Shown in pieces: positions 1 through 5,428 of a DNA stretch of 7,306 nucleotides. The notes under the pieces were generated by a model. That model did no database searches and was not told the origin of the DNA. It saw nothing but the letters and a program-made list of their open reading frames with translations. This DNA is from an uncultured Paracoccaceae bacterium (GTDB lineage Bacteria; Pseudomonadota; Alphaproteobacteria; Rhodobacterales; Rhodobacteraceae). Position 1 is the stretch's first letter; the number at the start of each line of letters is the position of its first letter. Both the position numbers and the translations under genes were made by a program. Location: positions 1-7,306 of the forward strand of contig CALEZJ010000316.1 of the NCBI GenBank assembly GCA_937927885.1. Reading direction: 5' to 3'.

Positions 1-52
1 CCCCGGCCACCAGAGTCGCCCCGCCCAGAATCCAGACACTCTGCCGTGCCAT
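1..52 (-). CDS. 5' end of an exported or membrane protein gene (partial)
   Basis: Only the first 17 codons are in the window; the rest lies to the left. They read MARQSVWILGGATLVAG, a short start with one Arg followed by a hydrophobic, Gly/Ala-rich stretch, as expected for the beginning of a signal peptide or first membrane helix. An AGGGGAAG stretch lies about 7-9 bases before the ATG and fits a Shine-Dalgarno site, which supports the start. The gene is divergent from the LOG-family gene, with about 105 bp between the starts. I do not recognise the family, and so few residues cannot name it. The open frame could still be chance, but ribosome site, start and hydrophobic residues agree. Confidence 0.45.
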   Translation of the reverse strand, partial: MARQSVWILGGATLVAG

Positions 53-99
53 TGCGTCACTTCCCCTGCTGCGGGACTACCCTTGTCCCCTTCATACAA

Positions 100-117
100 C
101 GCCCGTATCTATGGGCG
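100..117. promoter_or_regulatory. 18-bp near-palindrome between divergent gene starts
   Basis: The sequence has arms CGCCC and GGGCG around a centre in which TA pairs with TA, giving 8 of 9 matching positions per half. It lies 47 bp from the start of the leftward gene and 40 bp before the LOG ATG at 158, where an operator for either gene would sit. A weak sigma70-like pair (TTGTCC, 17-base gap, TATCTA) overlaps it on the plus strand. No known regulator motif is recognised. An 18-bp near-palindrome can arise by chance, so this is a candidate only. Confidence 0.25.
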
Positions 118-157
118 AAACAAATTCTTTCCCCCATCCCTTGCGAAAGAGCCACCG

Positions 158-636
158 ATGCCCGCCTTTCCCCCCTCGGTCTGCGTGTTCTGCGGCTCGC
201 GCGCGGGAACGCAGTCGGCCTGATGGGAGAGGTCGCCCGCGCTACTCAGGCCGCCGGCGGGCGTACCTTTGGCGTCATCCCCAACCATCTGATACAGGGC
301 GAGGTGGCACGGCGCGATCTCGACACGCTGGTGATCACCGAGACGATGCACGAGCGAAAGAAGGTCATGTTCGCCAATTCGCACGCTGCCGTGGTGCTGC
401 CCGGCGGAGCGGGGACACTGGACGAATTCTTTGAAGTCCTGACCTGGGCGCAGATCGGTCTGCACGACAAGCCCATCGTGCTGCTGGACCAGGACGGATT
501 CTGGCAGCCTCTTCTGGCGCTGATCGACCATGTGATCGCCCAGGGGTTCGCGGCACCCACGCTCAGGGGGCTGATCCGGCGGGCCGAAAGCGTCGCCGCC
601 CTCGAGGCCGTTCTGCAAGACAGCCTGCCGCGTTGA
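158..636 (+). pseudogene. LOG-family protein (TIGR00730 type), internally deleted and frameshifted
   Basis: LOG-family proteins (lysine-decarboxylase-like fold) release active cytokinin or purine bases from nucleoside 5'-monophosphates; in bacteria the physiological role is often unclear. ATG at 158 starts MPAFPPSVCVFCGSRAG, the canonical family N-terminus, but this frame meets TGA at 221. The rest is in another frame from about 208: VGLMGEVA, the MHERKK segment, and the active-site block PGGAGTLDE at 400-426, through to TGA at 634. In relatives CGSRxG and VGLMG are separated by roughly 29 residues, including the helix and LVYGGG strand-loop; here only about 5 bases separate them. So about 80 bases, not a multiple of three, are missing. 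A 196-residue frame opening at 46 encodes nonfamily sequence before residue 57 and begins inside the divergent gene, so it is not a credible start. Sequencing or assembly loss is an alternative to a real deletion. A weak AAGAG lies before the ATG. Confidence 0.82.
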
Positions 637-642
637 GCGCCC

Positions 643-1122
643 TCAGTTCAGCGGGAGCGAGTAATTGACCGAAACCGTGTTCAGACCGGGGTTTGTCGCA
701 TAGAGGCCGGCATTGGACCGATGCTCGAACGCCAGGGAAATCTGACCCCGGTTGCTCAGTTCGGTTCCGATCTCGACGCGGCTCAGGAATTGCAGAGGGC
801 CGCCAAGATTGACGTCGCTCCCGCTCCTGTAGAGACCTGGCATGACAGCGCCCCGGACAAAAACCGGCCCGCCGGCAAACTGGTGGGTGTAGGCCAGACC
901 GCCGCCGATCCAGCCCGCGCCGCGGCTGGTGACCCAAAGGCCACCCGCCCAGCCCAGCCCGGCATGGAAGGGAGCGGCGTGCCAGTTCAGCGACAGCGCC
1001 AGGGACGACGTGTCGTTGCGACCAAGGCCGAAGGTGGCGCGCGACTCTTGTGCGCTGACGTTTCCGGCAGCGAGAAGGATCAAGGGAACCGAGGCTATCA
1101 ATCGACGCATGGCAAATCTCAT
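643..1122 (-). CDS. PagL-like lipid A 3-O-deacylase / acyloxyacyl hydrolase family protein
   Basis: The 159-residue product has a signal peptide (MRFAMRR, then a hydrophobic stretch, VSA cut before Gln25), leaving about 135 residues. That is the size of the eight-stranded outer-membrane barrel of PagL, which removes the 3-O acyl chain of lipid A. Alternating polar/hydrophobic, Gly-rich strands fill residues 30-130. The family signature is near the C-terminus: EHRSNAGLYATNPGLN, with catalytic His134 and Ser136 of the H-x-S-N-A motif. The position 12 after the Ser, which is Glu or Asp in characterised PagL proteins as I remember them, is Asn148 here, so activity is uncertain. Starts are ambiguous: GTG at 1149 adds nine residues, ATG 1122 is used here, and ATG 1110 is possible; none has a strong ribosome site. 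The gene converges on the LOG pseudogene with a 6-bp gap. The last residues (YSLPLN) lack the usual final aromatic residue of barrel proteins. Confidence 0.68.
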   Translation of the reverse strand: MRFAMRRLIASVPLILLAAGNVSAQESRATFGLGRNDTSSLALSLNWHAAPFHAGLGWAGGLWVTSRGAGWIGGGLAYTHQFAGGPVFVRGAVMPGLYRSGSDVNLGGPLQFLSRVEIGTELSNRGQISLAFEHRSNAGLYATNPGLNTVSVNYSLPLN

Positions 1123-1140
1123 CGGAAGGACCAGCGAGTT

Positions 1141-1170
1141 GGGTGACACGATGCCGACACTCTGTCAACC
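1141..1170 (-). promoter_or_regulatory. Inverted repeat with TTGACA before the PagL-like gene
   Basis: Two 8-base arms, GGGTGACA (1141-1148) and TGTCAACC (1163-1170), match as an inverted repeat at 7 of 8 positions with a 14-base spacer. On the minus strand the right arm contains an exact TTGACA (-35 consensus) upstream of the PagL-like gene. The hexamer 17 bases downstream (CACCCA) is a poor -10, so a sigma70 promoter is not established. The site would suit a dimeric regulator whose half-site overlaps the -35 box. Seen directly: repeat and TTGACA. The regulatory role is inferred. Confidence 0.3.
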
Positions 1171-1364
1171 AAGCGGCGAGAAACGCATGCGCCTTCTGTT
1201 GCCGCAAGGCCCCACATGGCCATGGGATCGGCGGAAAACGTCTCGTAGGCCGAATTGTGGGCATCGCCGCGGGAGGGCATCGCCCCACCCCGCTTTCACG
1301 ACCCCGGTTTCGAGCCTTCCAGCGCATCCAGCGCGGCCGGTTTGGGGTCTGGCGCGCTATTTCG

Positions 1365-1399
1365 ACCCGGGCGTCGGGTGGGGCGAGGGGACCCCCGAC
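1365..1399. repeat. Two mutually exclusive hairpins sharing one arm
   Basis: ACCCG (1365-1369) can pair with CGGGT (1375-1379) around a 5-base loop. Alternatively GTCGGG (1373-1378) can pair with CCCGAC (1394-1399) around a 15-base loop. The two structures use the same central bases, so only one can form. Neither is followed by a T run on either strand, so they are not intrinsic terminators. In such GC-rich DNA short stems are common, so significance is uncertain. Confidence 0.25.
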
Positions 1400-1414
1400 C
1401 CAAGGGACGCGCGA

Positions 1415-1434
1415 ATGTCCCACGCGTGGGACAT
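1415..1434. promoter_or_regulatory. Perfect 20-bp palindrome, operator-like
   Basis: Half-site ATGTCCCACG is followed immediately by its exact reverse complement, with no spacer or mismatch. It ends 13 bases before an exact TATAAT on the plus strand, so it covers the -35 region of any promoter using that box; GGGACA inside it matches four of six -35 bases but sits only 14 bases away. It resembles the chromosomal partition site parS (TGTTCCAC/GTGGAACA type), but has two extra central bases and one change per half, so ParB binding is unlikely. A DNA-bound dimer is the simplest reading; a hairpin in RNA is also possible. The palindrome itself is certain; its role is inferred. Confidence 0.55.
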
Positions 1435-1447
1435 GTGATCAGACTCA

Positions 1448-1453
1448 TATAAT
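1448..1453 (+). promoter_or_regulatory. Exact TATAAT (-10-like) box in an AT-rich island
   Basis: An exact sigma70 -10 hexamer stands in one of the few AT-rich patches in the window. No good -35 is found at 16-18 bases; that interval falls in the right half of the palindrome, fitting a repressed or activator-dependent promoter. Transcription would run rightward, into the 3' end of gatB on the opposite strand, with no recognisable gene behind it. A small or antisense RNA is possible; the box could also be chance. Confidence 0.3.
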
Positions 1454-1515
1454 TCAATGACTTGCCCTGCCGGATTAAGGTTTTGGCAAGACTTTCCCGG
1501 ATCGGATCACGGCCC

Positions 1516-1543
1516 ATGGACCGGAATGGACCGGGGTCATTCC
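1516..1543. repeat. 10-bp tandem duplication merging into a small hairpin
   Basis: ATGGACCGGA (1516-1525) is followed directly by ATGGACCGGG (1526-1535), a head-to-tail copy with one difference. The second copy forms part of an imperfect hairpin: GGAATG (1523-1528) pairs with CATTCC (1538-1543), with ACC/GGT able to pair further in across a very short loop. It may be a replication-slippage product. No function is evident. Confidence 0.4.
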
Positions 1544-1694
1544 AGCCCCCGCGCCGGGTCAGCCGAGGCGCGCGCGGAGGCGGTCAGGCATTGACAAGAG
1601 CGCGGTCTGGGCGGCCGCGATCCCGCTGTCCACGCCCGCGCGCCCCCGGCCAACCAGAGGGCCGAGGCTAGCGGCGCCCCGGTCTCCGGTCAAT

Positions 1695-1718
1695 CGCGCA
1701 AGCTGCAGCGCCTGCGCG
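1695..1718 (-). terminator. Weak hairpin directly after gatB
   Basis: CGCGCA (1695-1700) pairs with TGCGCG (1713-1718), the stem touching the gatB stop codon. On the gatB strand it is followed by ATTGACCGG, with no T run, so it is at best a weak or factor-assisted transcription end or a 3' stabilising structure. Confidence 0.25.
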
Positions 1719-3230
1719 TCAGAGGCCCAGCCTGGTCTTGACCAGCGCGTCGACCGCCGCCGGGTTGGCCTTGCCGCCGGTGGCCTTCATCACCTGACCG
1801 GTGAACCAGCCGGCCAGTTTCGGGTTCGCCTTGGCCTTTTCGACCTGCGCGGGGTTGGCGGCGATGATCTGGTCCACGGCGGCCTCGATGGCGCCGGTGT
1901 CGGTGACCTGCTTCATGCCGCGTGCCTCGACGATGGCGGCGGGGTCGCCGCCTTCGGTCCAGAGGATTTCAAAGAGGTCCTTGGCGATCTTGCCCGAGAT
2001 GGTCTGATTGGCCAGCAAATCCAGCATCCCACCCAGTTGCGCGGCGGTGACCGGGCTTTCGGCGATGGCCAGTCCCTGCTTGTTCAGCCGACCGAAGAGT
2101 TCGTTGATGACCCAGTTCGCGGCAACCTTGCCGTCGCGGCCGGTGGCAACCGCCTCGAAATACTCGGCGTTTTCCTTTTCGGCGGTCAGGACCGAGGCAT
2201 CGTAGTCGGTCAGCCCGAAATCGGCCATGTAGCGCGCCTTGCGGGCGTCCGGCAGTTCCGGCATCGAGGCCGCGATGGCGTCCACCCAGCCCTGTTCGAT
2301 TTCAAGGGGCAGCAGGTCCGGGCAGGGGAAATAGCGGTAGTCATGCGCCTCTTCCTTCGAGCGCATGCTGCGGGTCTCGCCCTTGTCGGGATCGTAAAGC
2401 CGGGTTTCCTGCACCACCTTGCCGCCATCTTCCAGAATCGCGATCTGGCGGCGGGCCTCGTAATCGATCGCCGCCTGGATGAAGCGCATCGAGTTCATGT
2501 TCTTGATCTCGCAGCGCGTCCCCAGATGGGAGAAATCCTGCGTGGCCTGATATTTTTCGTACTGGCCGGGGCGGCAAACGGACACGTTCACGTCGGCGCG
2601 CAGGTTGCCGTTCTGCATGTTGCCGTCGCAGGTGCCGAGGTAGCGCAGGATCTGGCGCAGCTTGCCGACATAGGCGGCGGCCTCCTCGGGGCCACGAATA
2701 TCGGGGCGGCTGACGATTTCCATCAGCGCCACACCGGTGCGGTTGAGGTCGACGAAGGACATCGTGGGGTCCATGTCGTGGATCGACTTGCCGGCGTCCT
2801 GTTCCAGATGGATCCGCTCGATCCGCACGCGGCGGGCGACACCGGGGCCCATGTCGACGATCACCTCGCCCTCGCCCACCAGCGGATGGTAAAGCTGGCT
2901 GATCTGATAGCCCTGCGGCAGGTCAGGATAGAAATAGTTCTTGCGGTCGAAGGCCGAGCGCAGGTTGATCTGCGCCTTGAGGCCCAGACCCGTGCGCACC
3001 GCCTGTTCGATGCAGAATTCGTTGACCACCGGCAGCATGCCCGGCATCGCGGCATCGACGAAGGCGACGTTCGAATTGGGCTCGGCGCCGAAGGCGGTCG
3101 AGGCGCCGGAAAACAGCTTGGCCTGGCTGGCGACCTGGGCGTGGATCTCCATGCCGATGACCAGTTCCCAATCGCCGGTCGCGCCCGAGATCACTTTCGG
3201 TTTCGGCGTGTCAAAGGTCAGGTCGAGCAT
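1719..3230 (-). CDS. gatB: Asp-tRNA(Asn)/Glu-tRNA(Gln) amidotransferase subunit B
   Basis: GatB is the kinase/transamidase subunit of GatCAB, which converts Glu-tRNA(Gln) (and Asp-tRNA(Asn) in some species) to the amide form with ATP and ammonia channelled from GatA. The 503-residue product is full length. [13 protein letters not shown] (21-33) opens the core; [14 protein letters not shown] (160-173) is the family signature; [18 protein letters not shown] (201-218) and [16 protein letters not shown] (296-311) are conserved core blocks. Residues about 350-500 form the helical, tRNA-contacting C-terminal domain (YqeY-like), with [11 protein letters not shown] at 373-383. ATG 3230 is chosen because homology starts there (MLDLTF) and GGAG lies 7 bases upstream; the frame stays open a further 108 codons but that extension is unlike GatB. 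gatA and gatC are not nearby, as usual when subunits are scattered. It is divergent from the transglycosylase gene, 182 bp apart; a weak TTTCCC / TAGAAC pair upstream could be its promoter. Confidence 0.97.
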   Translation of the reverse strand: MLDLTFDTPKPKVISGATGDWELVIGMEIHAQVASQAKLFSGASTAFGAEPNSNVAFVDAAMPGMLPVVNEFCIEQAVRTGLGLKAQINLRSAFDRKNYFYPDLPQGYQISQLYHPLVGEGEVIVDMGPGVARRVRIERIHLEQDAGKSIHDMDPTMSFVDLNRTGVALMEIVSRPDIRGPEEAAAYVGKLRQILRYLGTCDGNMQNGNLRADVNVSVCRPGQYEKYQATQDFSHLGTRCEIKNMNSMRFIQAAIDYEARRQIAILEDGGKVVQETRLYDPDKGETRSMRSKEEAHDYRYFPCPDLLPLEIEQGWVDAIAASMPELPDARKARYMADFGLTDYDASVLTAEKENAEYFEAVATGRDGKVAANWVINELFGRLNKQGLAIAESPVTAAQLGGMLDLLANQTISGKIAKDLFEILWTEGGDPAAIVEARGMKQVTDTGAIEAAVDQIIAANPAQVEKAKANPKLAGWFTGQVMKATGGKANPAAVDALVKTRLGL

Positions 3231-3335
3231 CGCGGCACTCCATATCGTCACGGTTGCGGTTCTAGAGCGGCACGTCGGCAAGGGAAAGCGGTTTTGCACC
3301 GCCCCGCGCATGGCCCCGCCACCGGCGAGGTTCCG

Positions 3336-3371
3336 CGCATGGTCATGCAAACGGGGTTGCACGGCCATGCG
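3336..3371. promoter_or_regulatory. Imperfect inverted repeat in the gatB/transglycosylase divergent region
   Basis: CGCATGG (3336-3342) pairs with CCATGCG (3365-3371). Inside, after a 3x3 mismatch, TGCAA (3346-3350) pairs with TTGCA (3357-3361) around a 6-base loop. Its left arm also lies in a direct repeat CCGCGCATGG (3304-3313 and 3333-3342). It sits 42-77 bp before the transglycosylase ATG and over 100 bp before gatB, so it would most naturally act on the former, either as a protein site or a leader hairpin. No promoter is clear here. Confidence 0.3.
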
Positions 3372-3412
3372 GACGCAGGCATGCCGGGGACGCAACTGAC
3401 AAAGGCCAATGG

Positions 3413-3988
3413 ATGCGCAAGGCGCTCGCACTGATCCTGACCCTCGCAGCCTGTTCGGGCGCGCCCGCCGATACCGGGCCCGAGATCCCCGCTCGCTGGA
3501 ACCATGTCCCCGAATCCGCCAACTGGAATGCCGCGATGATGCAGGCGCTGGCAACGCATGGCGCGCCGATGCTGTCGACGGTGCCCGAGGATGCCGAGAC
3601 CTTCTGCCCCGGCTATTCCCGCGCCACCGAAAGCCAGCGCGCGGCCTTTTACGTCGCCTTCTTTTCCGGGCTGGCGCGGTATGAAAGCGGCTGGAACCCG
3701 CGCGCGGCAGGGGCGGGGGGGCGCTATCAGGGGCTCATGCAGATCAGCCCCGCGACGGCCCGCCACCATGGATGCGAGCTGCCTGCCGGGGGGCTTTACG
3801 ACGGGTCCGCGAACCTCGCCTGTGCGGTGCGCATCGCCAGCCGGGCGGTGGCACGCGACGGGGTGATTGCCTCGGGGCGTGGCGGGATCGCGGCGGACTG
3901 GCCCCCGATGCGCGACGCGGCGCGCCGCCGCGAGGTCGCCGAATTCACCCGCGCCCTGCCGCAATGTGCAGCGCGCGGGCGAGGCTGA
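3413..3988 (+). CDS. Lytic transglycosylase (SLT-type) lipoprotein
   Basis: Lytic transglycosylases cleave the MurNAc-GlcNAc bond of peptidoglycan, leaving a 1,6-anhydro end. The 191-residue product begins [14 protein letters not shown], a lipoprotein signal with LAAC lipobox, so Cys14 would be lipidated and the enzyme anchored in the envelope. The catalytic Glu91 lies in ARYESGWNP (88-96), matching the E-S-x-x-N-P motif, followed by the GLMQIS block (107-112) of the goose-lysozyme-like fold. Cys65, Cys121, Cys137 and Cys185 could form disulfides in the periplasm. At under 200 residues it is a minimal catalytic domain without LysM or other wall-binding repeats. AAAGG 7 bases before ATG 3413 supports the start. 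It is transcribed alone, divergent from gatB, and converges on the YbjN gene with a 5-bp gap. The substrate range cannot be told. Confidence 0.87.
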   Translation: MRKALALILTLAACSGAPADTGPEIPARWNHVPESANWNAAMMQALATHGAPMLSTVPEDAETFCPGYSRATESQRAAFYVAFFSGLARYESGWNPRAAGAGGRYQGLMQISPATARHHGCELPAGGLYDGSANLACAVRIASRAVARDGVIASGRGGIAADWPPMRDAARRREVAEFTRALPQCAARGRG

Positions 3989-3993
3989 CGCCC

Positions 3994-4530
3994 CTACTTG
4001 CTGGCTGCGGGCGGCGTCGAGGGGGTCGAGGTGGTGCCAAATCCGGGGTCGATCACCTGCTCGCGGAACTGACGCACGACCGACTGCCACCACTGGATCG
4101 AATCGTCGAAATTGACCGCCGTGACGCCGCCGGCCAGGTTCACATCCCATTCGATCGTGGCGTTGTTGTTGCTGTCGAGATAGGCCGCCGAGAACCGCCG
4201 GTCGCGGTTCCACTGGTTCATCGCCTCCAGGGTATGGGCGCCGTTCGATTCCCACCAGGCGCGGAACTGCACGGAGGTGCAGGCCAGATGCTGGTCGTTG
4301 CAGTTCAGGAACGAGATCGTATAGACGATCCCGTCCATCTCGCCGCGAATCCAGTAGCCATCGCTGTCCTGACGCCGCTCCACCGGGCCATAGGCGCGTG
4401 CAAGCTCCATGATCCGGTCGAAATCGTTGCCGGTCACCATGCCCCCCAGCGCGGGCGTCTGCGCCCCGGCCCCTGCCGCCAGACCCGCCGCAAGCAGCCC
4501 AGAAACAACCATCATTCGAAGCGACGTCAT
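3994..4530 (-). CDS. YbjN-domain periplasmic protein
   Basis: The product has 178 residues with a signal peptide: basic Arg5, a hydrophobic stretch 7-20, and an AGA cut site before Gln24. The remainder (about 30-160) matches the YbjN fold (PF10722; related to type III secretion chaperones). Recognisable are the first-helix region GNDFDRIMELARAYG (34-48), MNQWNRDRRFSAAYLD (104-119) and DVNLAGGVTAVNFDD (129-143). Cys77 and Cys84 in FLNCNDQHLAC could form a disulfide after export. The C-terminus (163-178) is a Thr/Ser/Pro-rich tail, probably disordered. E. coli YbjN is linked to stress and motility regulation, but the exported alphaproteobacterial form has no assigned function that I know. ATG 4530 is fixed by a near-perfect ribosome site. 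Promoter evidence is weak: TTGTCC and TATGGT at about 4605-4580 on the minus strand, only 15 bases apart. Confidence 0.85.
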   Translation of the reverse strand: MTSLRMMVVSGLLAAGLAAGAGAQTPALGGMVTGNDFDRIMELARAYGPVERRQDSDGYWIRGEMDGIVYTISFLNCNDQHLACTSVQFRAWWESNGAHTLEAMNQWNRDRRFSAAYLDSNNNATIEWDVNLAGGVTAVNFDDSIQWWQSVVRQFREQVIDPGFGTTSTPSTPPAASK

Positions 4531-4536
4531 GAGAAT

Positions 4537-4544
4537 CCCTCCTT
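4537..4544 (-). promoter_or_regulatory. Near-consensus ribosome binding site of the YbjN gene
   Basis: On the minus strand this reads AAGGAGGG, six bases before ATG 4530. It is the strongest Shine-Dalgarno match seen at any start in the window and decides the YbjN start. It suggests the protein is made in quantity when transcribed. Confidence 0.85.
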
Positions 4545-4710
4545 GGAAAAACCTGCGCCGACGCTAGCAGCGCCAAGGGACACCATACAATCACATGCGC
4601 GTGGACAAAGTGAAATCTGGCGCCACCGGAGCCCGCGAGCCATCCCGCGCGGCTTGCAATGACCGGCCAATTGCCGCAAAAGGCGCAAAGGTTTTCGGCG
4701 GAACATTCCC

Positions 4711-5061
4711 ATGCATGAATACAAGGTCGTCCCCGCGCCCCAGCGCGCGCAGAAGGTCAAGGGCCTGAAGACCACGGAGCAGCGTTTTGCCAACACGCTG
4801 GCCGAGGCCATCAATGCCGAAGCGGCGGGAGGCTGGCAGTTCCTGCGCACGGAAACGCTTCCGTGCGAGGAACGTGGAACCCTGGGCTCGATGCGCACGA
4901 CCACGGTCACGGTGATGATCTTTGCCCGCGAACTGGGTCAGGTTCGCCCGAAGGCCGCCACCGCGCTGGCGGCGGTGCAGGAACGCGAGGGGCAGACCCG
5001 GACCGAACCCGTGCTGCGCCCGCGCCGGAGCACCGAGGACGGGCCAGAGGGCGACTACTGA
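4711..5061 (+). CDS. DUF4177 domain-containing protein
   Basis: The 116-residue soluble product opens with MHEYKVVPAP and matches DUF4177 (PF13783) over residues about 1-73: first strand YKVVPAP, KGLKTTEQRFANTLAEAIN helix (17-35), EAAGGWQFLRTETLPCEE (37-54) with the typical GW turn, and strand TTVTVMIFAR (63-72). The family is small and uncharacterised; no reaction is known. Residues 74-116 are a polar, Arg/Glu/Pro-rich tail, likely disordered and variable. No signal peptide or membrane segment is seen, so it is cytoplasmic. The start is supported by the family N-terminus; the ribosome site (GGCGGA, 9 bases away) is modest. Its last seven bases overlap the end of bolA on the other strand. The 180 bp upstream, shared with the YbjN gene, has no clear promoter for this gene (TTGCAA without a good -10). 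Confidence 0.85.
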   Translation: MHEYKVVPAPQRAQKVKGLKTTEQRFANTLAEAINAEAAGGWQFLRTETLPCEERGTLGSMRTTTVTVMIFARELGQVRPKAATALAAVQEREGQTRTEPVLRPRRSTEDGPEGDY

Positions 5062-5312
5062 CCCAGCGTCAGTCGCAGCGCGTGGATCCGCCCGATCAGC
5101 GCGGGCCCCAGGACTGCGTGCACCCGTCGATGGCGTTCGATGCGTGACAACCCGTCCAGTTCCTCGGCATCCAGCCGGACGTGGAAATGCGTCTCGCCCC
5201 CGTCGCGCCAACCGGCATGCCCGCGATGGCTTTCGCTTTCGTCATCGACCCGCAGCACCCGCACCGCGAACCCCGCCTGCAACCGTTCCGCGATCTCGTC
5301 CGCCACCGCCAT
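5055..5312 (-). CDS. bolA: BolA-family protein
   Basis: BolA proteins are small KH-like-fold partners of monothiol glutaredoxins; together they bind [2Fe-2S] clusters and link iron or redox status to gene control and Fe-S delivery. The 85-residue product spans the family: an N-terminal helix MAVADEIAERLQAGF, strand VRVLRVDDESESHRGHAGW (17-35), GETHFHVRL (39-47), and the helix RIERHRRVHAVLGPAL (57-72) ending in RIHALRLTL. The ESESHRGH loop and the GETHFHV and HAL blocks are diagnostic. AAAGGGG lies 9 bases before ATG 5312. It is divergent from the J-domain gene (116 bp between starts), an arrangement I recall as common in alphaproteobacteria, and its 3' end overlaps the DUF4177 gene by 7 bp. 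No glutaredoxin gene is in the window. Confidence 0.95.
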   Translation of the reverse strand: MAVADEIAERLQAGFAVRVLRVDDESESHRGHAGWRDGGETHFHVRLDAEELDGLSRIERHRRVHAVLGPALIGRIHALRLTLGQ

Positions 5313-5428
5313 CTGATTGCGCCCCTTTCCTTTTCCCCGCCGAAACCCTTAAACTCATGCCCTCGAATCGCAAGGCCGCAACACTGACGAAGGCCGCCTG
5401 CGCAGACCTTTGAAGCCCGGAAAGACCG

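Larger units (their letters stand above)
1171..1718. other. Intergenic region of about 550 bp without a supportable gene
   Basis: No reading frame here resembles a known family or has a convincing ribosome site. From left to right it holds a direct repeat of GGGCATCGCC (1259-1268 and 1275-1284), two competing hairpins at 1365-1399, a perfect palindrome at 1415-1434, a small AT-rich island with TATAAT at 1448-1453, a 10-bp tandem duplication at 1516-1535, and a hairpin directly after gatB. Short frames considered: 45 codons from ATG 1457 on the plus strand, 73 codons from ATG 1517 on the minus strand, and a 44-codon minus-strand frame ending at 1559. It could hold a small RNA or regulatory elements for its neighbours; none is proven. 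Confidence 0.6.

Noticed and set aside
46..213. Apparent N-terminal extension of the LOG frame from GTG 46
   Set aside because: It begins inside the start of the divergent gene, has no family resemblance before VGLMGEV, and competes with the true N-terminus encoded from ATG 158 in another frame.
1415..1434. parS partition site
   Set aside because: The half-site TGTCCCAC resembles parS, but two extra central bases shift the halves and one base differs in each half. parA/parB are not in the window.
1296..1517. 73-codon minus-strand frame through the palindrome
   Set aside because: No ribosome site, Arg/Pro-rich low-complexity translation, and it depends on reading through the palindrome; not recognised as a protein.
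1457..1594. 45-codon frame after the TATAAT box
   Set aside because: The ATG is three bases past the -10 hexamer, so the promoter could not make a normal leader; there is no ribosome site and no family resemblance.
2037..3434. 465-codon open frame on the plus strand opposite gatB
   Set aside because: Antisense shadow of gatB created by GC-biased third positions; its His/Ala/Arg-rich translation resembles no family, whereas gatB is unmistakable.
3231..3554. N-terminal extension of gatB by 108 codons
   Set aside because: The extra residues are Arg/Pro/Ser-rich and unlike GatB, and would overlap the transglycosylase gene. Homology and a ribosome site fix the start at 3230.
3248..4594. 448-codon minus-strand frame across the transglycosylase and YbjN genes
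   Set aside because: It spans two recognised genes in other frames, and its own sequence has no family features.
5357..5413. 18-codon leader frame (MPSNRKAATLTKAACADL) before the J-domain gene
   Set aside because: It has no ribosome site and no run of one amino acid or stem structure that would suggest attenuation.
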